Of a stretch of DNA of 38,437 nucleotides, positions 32,768 through 38,437 are shown piece after piece. The DNA lies in the NCBI GenBank assembly GCA_002508635.1, contig DACO01000145.1, positions 1 to 38,437 on the forward strand. Direction: 5' to 3'. The notes beneath the pieces are model-generated. The model saw only the letters and a program-made list of their open reading frames with translations, did not search any database and had not been told where the DNA came from. Origin of the DNA: Methanolobus sp. UBA118 (lineage in GTDB: Archaea > Halobacteriota > Methanosarcinia > Methanosarcinales > Methanosarcinaceae). The first letter of the stretch is position 1. Each line of letters starts with the position of its first letter. The translations under genes and the position numbers were made by a program.

Positions 32768-33370
32768 ATGACAGCAATGCAGGATTATCTGAAACCAACA
32801 TCCATCATCGATTTTGAACATCCGGCTGTAATGGAAAAAGCAAAGGAACTTGCAGTGGAAACAGAGGACCCAATAAAGATAGCAAGACTCTGTTTTGAGT
32901 TTGTTAGGGACGGGATCAAACATAGTCATGATTACCACATGAATCCTGTCACCCTGAAAGCATCCGAGGTCCTGGAACATGGCACAGGTTATTGCTATGC
33001 CAAAAGCCATCTACTGGCAGCGCTTCTCAGAGCGAATTCAATTCCGGCAGGTATCTGTTACCAGCGCCTGAGCAGAGATGATAAGGGAGCTCCTTTTTGT
33101 CTGCATGCCCTGAATGCAGTTTATCTGGAAGGAATTGGATGGTATCGCATTGATGCCAGGGGGAACAAGGAAGGAGTGAATGCCCGGTTCAGCCCACCTC
33201 ATGAGCAGCTTGCATATGAGATAAGAATTGAAGGGGAAGCCGACCTGCCTGAAATCTGGGCAGACCCGCTTCTGCCTGTCGTGGAAGTTCTGAGCAAGTA
33301 CAAAGACTATGCTGAAGTCTACGATAATCTACCTGATGTTTTATTGATAGCGAATAACTGTGACGGATAA
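32768..33370 (+). CDS. Transglutaminase-like protein
   Basis: About 200 residues, cytoplasmic. The transglutaminase/protease core is visible: catalytic Cys in HGTGYCYAKSHLLAALLRA (near residue 77), His in CLHALNAVYLEG (near 112) and Asp in WYRIDARGN (near 128), the order expected for the Cys-His-Asp triad. Archaeal members of this family are often annotated as putative cysteine proteases or peptide-processing enzymes; the substrate is unknown. ATG 32768 is used; TTG 32759 and ATG 32777 are alternatives, since the SD is weak. Base composition returns to core-like here. Confidence 0.88.
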   Translation: MTAMQDYLKPTSIIDFEHPAVMEKAKELAVETEDPIKIARLCFEFVRDGIKHSHDYHMNPVTLKASEVLEHGTGYCYAKSHLLAALLRANSIPAGICYQRLSRDDKGAPFCLHALNAVYLEGIGWYRIDARGNKEGVNARFSPPHEQLAYEIRIEGEADLPEIWADPLLPVVEVLSKYKDYAEVYDNLPDVLLIANNCDG

Positions 33371-33426
33371 ACACAGGCGAAAAACGTATATCAAACTAAT
33401 TACGCTCTTTTAATCGGGGGTAGAAA

Positions 33427-33873
33427 ATGAGCGTAAAAATAGACAGGATATTGATAGCTACCGATGGTTCTGAAAATGTAAAGAACGCAGTAGACTGGGG
33501 TATCGAACTTGCAAAGAGAAACAATGGGAAAGTCACAGCCCTTTATGTGGTCCCGCCTTCAGGCATCTCTCTGGCCATGCGCGGTGAGATGTGGGCCAGG
33601 GGACTGCATGAGCACCTGAAAGAAGAGGGTGGTAAAGCTGTTGAATATGTCAATGACCTGGGTGCGAAAGAAGGAGTGGAAGTAGAATCCGAGATAATCG
33701 AGGATAGGGATCCTGCGGATGCAATTGTGGACTTCGCTTATGAAAATAATATCGACCTGATAGTTATGGGAACGCTGGGTAGAACAGGACTTGACCATAT
33801 ACTGCTCGGAAGTGTCGCTGAAAACGTTGTTCGTCACTCAAAGAAACAGGTACTAGTGGTACCGGCAAAATAA
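33427..33873 (+). CDS. Universal stress protein (UspA family)
   Basis: 148 residues, single Usp domain. It opens with the typical RILIATDGSENVKNAVDWG and carries the ATP-binding pattern Gx2Gx9G(S/T) as GTLGRTGLDHILLGS, followed by VVRHSKKQVLVVPAK. It is therefore of the nucleotide-binding type. GGGGG lies about 7 bases before the ATG. It is preceded by the transglutaminase-like gene (56-bp gap) and followed by a hairpin terminator facing the convergent TraB-like gene. Confidence 0.93.
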   Translation: MSVKIDRILIATDGSENVKNAVDWGIELAKRNNGKVTALYVVPPSGISLAMRGEMWARGLHEHLKEEGGKAVEYVNDLGAKEGVEVESEIIEDRDPADAIVDFAYENNIDLIVMGTLGRTGLDHILLGSVAENVVRHSKKQVLVVPAK

Positions 33874-33877
33874 AAGT

Positions 33878-33894
33878 CGATAAAGATTTTATCG
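33878..33894. terminator. Hairpin between uspA-like and TraB-like genes
   Basis: CGATAAA-GAT-TTTATCG is a perfect 7-bp stem between convergent genes, consistent with a terminator. Confidence 0.5.
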
Positions 33895-33930
33895 GAAAGA
33901 TAAAAAGAAGGGCAAGGGTAAATTAACTTA

Positions 33931-35331
33931 TTACCCCATACCGATAGCCGTAAGCCCCGCATTTATACCGCTCTGGATTATCTCCTGCGGATTGATGCCT
34001 GTTACCTCGAGCATGACATAGACTCCAAGGAAAGTCCCGATCATACTTCCAAGGTTTGCAAGCGCTGCCACCATTATGACCCTGAAGAGGTTGTTCTTCA
34101 TCATGTCCTCGGTGGACTCGATGTCCACCATTCCCTTGAAGTCATCTGTGGTTGGGTTGCGGTATTTTGCCTCGGTAAGACCTGCAAACCAGCCTGCAGC
34201 CATCATGGGATTCAGGGACGTAAGCCATGCAACTGAAAAAGCGGTGATTACCGAGTAAGGATGACCCCTTGCAAGGATGGCTCCTGCGGCACTGAGCACC
34301 CCGTTGATCACAAACCACCAGGCAAATGCCAGCAGCATGGTCTCAAGGGGCACCCCTGACAGGATCAGCAGTGCAAAGGTCGCAAGGGCGATTCCCACGA
34401 TCACAAAACCAAAGACTTTCATTATACTGAAGCGCTTTTTAGGAGCTTCGGTGGCATATTCAGTCTTTGGAAGGGTATCGGGATTCTCAATATATTTCTG
34501 GATACCTGCCCTGTGCCCTGCACCCACAACTGCAACGATTTTTTTCCCGCCTCCTGATGCGGCCCTGAGAAGATTTCTTGCCATATAGGCATCCCTCTCA
34601 TCGATCAGGACCTTGACTGCATTTGGAGAGGTCTCCCTGAACTCCTCAACAAGCATGGAAACGATGTCCTGATTTGTTATGGTATCCATATCGATATCCT
34701 TGGTACCGCCGATGCCAAGCACCGCAGCGATCAACCCGCCAAGCATTTTCAGTTTTTCAACAAAGCCCATCTTGCTCCAGAAACGCTGCAGTGTTACCTG
34801 CACATTCCTGTCTATAAGAAGGATCCTGGCTCCGTTCTCCTCAGCCGCATCCATGGCACTGATCATCTCGGCACCCGGCTGGATGCCCATCTCGTCGGCG
34901 AATTTCTTCTGTACATGGGCAAGCAGCATGTGTACTATATAGAAATACACCTTGCCTTCCCTGAGCAGGTCTTTCACAGGAATGTCCGTATTTTCGACAT
35001 TGCCCTTTAGCGAATCGTATCTTGCCTTGCACAGTTCCACGGCTACAATATCCGGTTTTTCCCGCTCTATTGTACTGATAACTTCCCTGACACTTTTCTC
35101 AGAAACGTGAGCTGTTCCCACTATAATTATCTGAGAAGGTATGTTTTCCCGGTCTTCATTTTCCTGACCTGCTGTAGATGAGATAATATCCTTTACAATG
35201 TCAACTTCTGTCTGTTCATTCGTCGACGACATGGAAGCGACATTCTCCGCAGGGTGAAAGTCTCCCGAATCATTCAGCTCGTATTCACTGAATGCTCCCT
35301 GCGAATCATCAAAATTACTGGATTTTTTCAA
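33931..35331 (-). CDS. TraB/PrgY-family membrane protein
   Basis: 466 residues. TTG start with GAGGA about 7 bases upstream. An acidic 50-residue N-terminus is followed by the TraB/PrgY (GumN/Tiki-related) domain, about 70-280. It has the conserved IIVGTAHVSEKSV, the VAVELCKARYDSL glutamate motif and VGAGHRAGI near its end. Four hydrophobic helices make up the C-terminal 150 residues. The Tiki/TraB superfamily includes metal-dependent peptidases; in Enterococcus PrgY limits peptide pheromone activity. The gene begins 27 bases after the site-2 protease gene, so the two membrane peptidase-like genes form an operon. Confidence 0.88.
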   Translation of the reverse strand: MKKSSNFDDSQGAFSEYELNDSGDFHPAENVASMSSTNEQTEVDIVKDIISSTAGQENEDRENIPSQIIIVGTAHVSEKSVREVISTIEREKPDIVAVELCKARYDSLKGNVENTDIPVKDLLREGKVYFYIVHMLLAHVQKKFADEMGIQPGAEMISAMDAAEENGARILLIDRNVQVTLQRFWSKMGFVEKLKMLGGLIAAVLGIGGTKDIDMDTITNQDIVSMLVEEFRETSPNAVKVLIDERDAYMARNLLRAASGGGKKIVAVVGAGHRAGIQKYIENPDTLPKTEYATEAPKKRFSIMKVFGFVIVGIALATFALLILSGVPLETMLLAFAWWFVINGVLSAAGAILARGHPYSVITAFSVAWLTSLNPMMAAGWFAGLTEAKYRNPTTDDFKGMVDIESTEDMMKNNLFRVIMVAALANLGSMIGTFLGVYVMLEVTGINPQEIIQSGINAGLTAIGMG

Positions 35332-35358
35332 TTCTTATCCTCTTAAAGCATTTTGAAC

Positions 35359-36450
35359 TTATTCGTTCAGTAACGTCATTGTACGCATGAGATCCGATCT
35401 TGAGAGTATCCCGACCAGCTCTCCGTCACTAACAACCAGCAGACGCCCGACATTATTTAGTGTCATCACCTTAAACGCCTCTGATGCCGTATCTTCCGGA
35501 CTCACCGAGATTATATCCCTTGTCATTACATCCGAAACAAGGGTTGCAAAACGGTCGGTTGGAATGATGTTACGTATATCTGTAAATGTCACAATCCCTT
35601 TTAAAGAGTTACCCTGCATGACAGGATATCCGAGATGTTTGTTCTCAAACATAAACTTTGAGAGTTCTTCCACAGTAATATCAGGAGATACTGTCCGCAC
35701 GTCTTCTGACATGATATCACTGACATTGTATTTTTCCAGGAGCACGGAAATAGTGGTTGATTTGTCCTCCTCGGATGCGCCGATATATACAAAAAATGCT
35801 ATCAATATAAGCCAGGGATTGAAGAAAAGGCCCACAAGTCCCATGAGAAAGGCAAACATTTTCCCAAAGCCTGCTGCATAATGAGTGGCCTTGACATAGC
35901 TCATCCTTTTTGCATACCATGCCCTGAGCAGCCTTCCGCCGTCCATTGGAAACGCAGGTAGCAGGTTGAAGAGTCCCAGCACTATATTAATAGAACCCAG
36001 GATGTAGAACATCAGCCAGATTGAAGTCCCACCGTAACCCGAAGCGATGGAAGCTAAAATATAGTTTGCACCAAGGAGAATAAAACCGATAATAAAACTT
36101 ACCAGCGGACCTGCAAAGGCCATCCTCAGTTCCTGAGAAGGTTCCCTGGGAATCTCCTCCATGGAAGATACGCCACCAAACAAAAGCAATGTAATATCCT
36201 TGATCTCAACGCCATAACTCTTTGCAATATAAGAATGCCCGAGCTCATGCAAGAGTATGCAGGCAAAAAGGAGAATCGTTGTCAGAAGAGATAGTGCATA
36301 GTTAAGGATGACCGGAGTCGTGCCCGCAAAACCAAGCGGATACTCGTTGATCGAAAAGACCAGAGCAAAAACAGGAAGGATAAGTAAAAACGTTATGTGG
36401 AGTTTTACAGGTATCCCCATTATACTCCCGATCTTAAGTGATGAATTCAT
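35359..36450 (-). CDS. Site-2 protease family zinc metalloprotease with CBS domains
   Basis: 363 residues, M50 intramembrane protease. Zinc ligands are in HELGH (H68, E69 catalytic, H72) and in the LLPAFPMDGG motif (D170), inside six or so membrane helices (about 12-220). Two CBS domains occupy about 240-363 (VSDIMSEDVRTVSPDITVEE and VMTRDIISVSPEDTASEAFK), a known archaeal and bacterial domain layout in which CBS may bind nucleotides and control activity. An AT-rich TATA-like ATTAAATAC lies about 28 bp upstream of the ATG and there is no SD, suggesting a leaderless mRNA. The TraB-like gene follows. Confidence 0.92.
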   Translation of the reverse strand: MNSSLKIGSIMGIPVKLHITFLLILPVFALVFSINEYPLGFAGTTPVILNYALSLLTTILLFACILLHELGHSYIAKSYGVEIKDITLLLFGGVSSMEEIPREPSQELRMAFAGPLVSFIIGFILLGANYILASIASGYGGTSIWLMFYILGSINIVLGLFNLLPAFPMDGGRLLRAWYAKRMSYVKATHYAAGFGKMFAFLMGLVGLFFNPWLILIAFFVYIGASEEDKSTTISVLLEKYNVSDIMSEDVRTVSPDITVEELSKFMFENKHLGYPVMQGNSLKGIVTFTDIRNIIPTDRFATLVSDVMTRDIISVSPEDTASEAFKVMTLNNVGRLLVVSDGELVGILSRSDLMRTMTLLNE

Positions 36451-36733
36451 GCTTTGTTGTTAGATGAGCTTCGTATTTAATTTTATCCGGGGATTAGAAA
36501 AAACTCAGACAGAACTTTTTGATCTGGAATCTGCCTTTATACTTATCCTTAAAAATTACTCAAACTGATTACTTTCACCCTGCTTGGATCATAAGTATAT
36601 ATTATACATACAGATTTCCACTCAAGCACGGGCCTGATGAACACACGTCCTACAAGTTTCAGGGCATGGTGTCATCAGCCTCATCCCCTCAACCATTGCT
36701 CCTTGACTATTTTATTTTATATTTCCAAATTCT
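36451..36733. other. Non-coding gap upstream of the site-2 protease gene
   Basis: Contains the site-2 protease promoter at its left end and AT-rich sequence after the mfnA stop at its right end. A 92-codon plus-strand frame running into mfnA has no SD and no protein-like composition. Nothing else is seen. Confidence 0.5.
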
Positions 36734-37888
36734 TCAGGACCGAAGTGCTTTTTCAAGATCGTCAATGAACATATCAATGGTTCCGATATCAAGATGAGGC
36801 ATTATTACAAGCCTTAATGCCTTCGGATCCTGGGTGATGGAAACATGCCAGTCATATTCGCTGGAAAGTTTTGTACGGAGGGTCGTAGGATGTGGAACCT
36901 CCAGTGCCACAACATTCATTACAGGATCGATAACAGGCCGGATACCAAGTCCTTTTACCCTTTCTACCAGATGACTGGTAAGGTCCATGCATCTTTCAAC
37001 CACTTTTGAGTATCCTTCTACCCCCAGGAACTTCATCACAGCATAGGTCGCTGCAACCGCTGCACCACTTCTGGTCCCTGTGAGTGTGTATTGGGTATCC
37101 ACTGTAAGATAGGGAGCATGTACTCTCAGATGATTGATGTACTCGAAGTCCCTGAAAAGCAGCACACCTGAAGGAATGGTACTAAGACCCATCTTGTGAG
37201 GATCAACTGCCATGGAAGTTACCCCCGGAAGGGAAAAATCGAATTTGTGATCCCCGGAAATGAACGGCAGTACAAAACCACCAAACGCCGCATCTATGTG
37301 CAGCGGAAGAGAATGAGACATTGCAATTTCCGATATCTTTCCTATCGGATCCACCTGTCCGAATTCCGTGGAACCTGCAATAGCAACCAGCCCAACGGTA
37401 TTCTCATCTATAAGAGACTGCATTGAATCCACACAGACTTTCATCTGATGGTCCAGATCAGCCTTTCTTACCTCCATATCAAGGATATCGGCGATCTTGT
37501 CAAAAGAAAAATGAGCAGATGCGGGAACCACTATATTCGGTCTTACTTCAGAACTGTCATAGTTTCCCCGATCTCTCGAGAAATTACGCATTGCACGAAC
37601 TGCCTGAATATTTGACTCCGTTCCACCGGTTGTAAGATAGCCTTCAACAGAACCGCAGTGATATATATCACCCAGCATCAGGATTATTTGCTTTTCCAGA
37701 TCATGGGTACCCTTGAAAAGACCAAAATCACCCATGTTAGACTCAATGAACTGCATATGTGCCCTGACTGCAACCTCATGGGGATAGGTGCACATTGAAC
37801 TGAGAACCCGCTGATAGCTGAAGTCCTTTTTTTTCGCATCATTAAGAAGAGAGAAGATCTCTTCCTCGCTAACTCCGGTTTGCTTCAT
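36734..37888 (-). CDS. mfnA: L-tyrosine/L-aspartate decarboxylase
   Basis: A 384-residue PLP-dependent group II decarboxylase. The PLP lysine is K232 in [17 protein letters not shown]. The cofactor-stacking His is about H126 in [15 protein letters not shown], and the HIDAAFGGF strand carries the Asp that contacts the pyridine nitrogen. In methanogens the enzyme makes tyramine for methanofuran and, in some species, beta-alanine from aspartate for coenzyme A. The length matches archaeal MfnA. A TATA-like TTTTAAAC about 27 bp upstream and the absence of an SD point to a leaderless mRNA. Confidence 0.93.
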   Translation of the reverse strand: MKQTGVSEEEIFSLLNDAKKKDFSYQRVLSSMCTYPHEVAVRAHMQFIESNMGDFGLFKGTHDLEKQIILMLGDIYHCGSVEGYLTTGGTESNIQAVRAMRNFSRDRGNYDSSEVRPNIVVPASAHFSFDKIADILDMEVRKADLDHQMKVCVDSMQSLIDENTVGLVAIAGSTEFGQVDPIGKISEIAMSHSLPLHIDAAFGGFVLPFISGDHKFDFSLPGVTSMAVDPHKMGLSTIPSGVLLFRDFEYINHLRVHAPYLTVDTQYTLTGTRSGAAVAATYAVMKFLGVEGYSKVVERCMDLTSHLVERVKGLGIRPVIDPVMNVVALEVPHPTTLRTKLSSEYDWHVSITQDPKALRLVIMPHLDIGTIDMFIDDLEKALRS

Positions 37889-38046
37889 TTACACACATGA
37901 ATACTACCGGATGTTTAAAACCATTGTGTTTGAAGATTTGCCTGGTTCTTTTAATTTGAAGATTGATCATTTTGCTGATTTTAGCATACTGATTTTGTTG
38001 ATTTTGGTTATTGCTACATCATTTTTCCGGATTTTAGTTTAATAGC

Positions 38047-38229
38047 TTGCAAAATAGATCACAACAGATGAAGATAGATGAGACAAAATTTCAGGATTTG
38101 CTATATCGACGGAATTTTGATGGTTACGGATTTCTGGAATCCTGTTTTTGTCCTCTGGATAACTCCGGGAAGATTTTTTGGCTAGAGAGCTACCCCATTA
38201 TTTCTACTGGAAGCCTATCTTTTTGTTAG
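38047..38229 (+). other. Weak 60-codon open frame, probably not a gene
   Basis: The 37889-38250 stretch has mfnA's promoter at its left end and no convincing gene. This frame has no SD, no conserved-looking segment and unusual composition. The stretch is best treated as non-coding. Confidence 0.3.
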
Positions 38230-38250
38230 GTTTGTTTAATCAAAAGTAAT

Positions 38251-38260
38251 CTTTATATAT
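38251..38260 (+). promoter_or_regulatory. TATA box of a gene beyond the window
   Basis: CTTTATATAT is a strong archaeal TATA box. Transcription would begin near 38283, and no start codon with an SD follows before the window ends, so the leader is at least about 150 nt. Confidence 0.5.
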
Positions 38261-38303
38261 CAGAATATCTATACTTACACTACCAGGTTTTTTTTGAAAT
38301 TTT

Positions 38304-38329
38304 AAAAAAAGATGTTTTCATCTTTTTTT
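38304..38329 (+). other. Perfect 11-bp hairpin in the leader
   Basis: AAAAAAAGATG-TTTT-CATCTTTTTTT has a stem of 11 bp with a 4-base loop and ends in seven T residues. In the plus direction it could act as an attenuator-like terminator early in the leader; it is equally symmetric on the minus strand. Confidence 0.55.
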
Positions 38330-38334
38330 GTGCA

Positions 38335-38425
38335 TTCCAGTTGAAATCATAGGGTCACTGTGATTTATAAAGCTTCCAGTTGAAACAAAGGGGTTAAGTT
38401 CCATAGGAAGCTCTGAAGCTTATAA
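38335..38425 (+). other. Leader with alternative pairings and a short direct repeat
   Basis: TTCCAGTTGAAA occurs twice (38335 and 38374). AGCTTCC (38371-38377) can pair with GGAAGCT (38406-38412), or the overlapping TATAAAGCTT can pair with AAGCTTATA (38416-38424), but not both at once. This would suit a conformational switch or regulated leader, though the family is not recognised. Confidence 0.4.
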
Positions 38426-38437
38426 CCATCCTGACCA

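Noticed and set aside
36519..36797. 92-codon plus-strand frame running into mfnA
   Set aside because: No SD, overlaps a secure gene on the other strand, and no recognisable motif.
38335..38400. Possible CRISPR repeats (TTCCAGTTGAAA twice, 39 bp apart)
   Set aside because: Only two short copies, spacing and length wrong for an array, and the following bases differ; treated as leader structure instead.

Overview
The window reads as chromosomal DNA of a methylotrophic or aceticlastic-type methanogenic archaeon, most likely family Methanosarcinaceae (a Methanolobus- or Methanococcoides-like genus is my guess, not demonstrated). The basis is formyltransferase Ftr (methanofuran/tetrahydromethanopterin pathway), MfnA (methanofuran biosynthesis), a CooS-type protein, the cysE-cysK pair known from Methanosarcina, DinB polymerase, archaeal Vms1/VLRF1, TraB-like and site-2 protease genes, TATA boxes and T-rich terminators. 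No rRNA, tRNA, CRISPR array, integrase or insertion sequence was found.

Layout. (1) 1-14.5 kb is gene-dense core: a methyltransferase, a nitroreductase-like protein paired with a DUF4346-like protein, Vms1-like (minus), cysE-cysK, dinB plus a voltage-gated K+ channel, a PAS-GAF histidine kinase, cooS, a membrane/helical-repeat protein and ftr. (2) 14.5-32.5 kb is an AT-richer accessory block made almost only of lipoproteins, signal-anchored proteins, beta-helix (NosD-like) and beta-propeller proteins and small membrane proteins. It also holds decayed gene copies, a frameshifted gene and repeated intergenic elements, and ends with a membrane-anchored two-domain winged-helix regulator. (3) 32.7-37.9 kb returns to core genes: transglutaminase-like, UspA, TraB-like, site-2 protease with CBS domains, and mfnA. 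(4) The last 0.5 kb has no gene and looks like the promoter and structured leader of a gene beyond the window.

Most interesting points. The CooS protein lacks the conserved C-cluster Cys (Glu300 stands where Cys295 is expected) and has a CxxC D-cluster motif, so it is probably a hybrid-cluster, CODH-V-like enzyme rather than a normal CO dehydrogenase. A recurrent approximately 20-bp motif (consensus about TATGGCCATAATGTCCAACT), seven arms at four loci, sits upstream of lipoprotein and surface genes and of the membrane-anchored regulator gene; the arm orientation fits the direction of nearly every adjacent gene, suggesting an envelope regulon. A perfect 13-bp inverted repeat lies upstream of cysE. 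A duplicated gene junction has decayed reciprocally: copy one kept the membrane gene, copy two kept the beta-helix gene. Three small membrane ORFs have strong ribosome binding sites but ATA or ATC where a start codon should be.

All functional calls come from reading motifs by eye; no database search was run.
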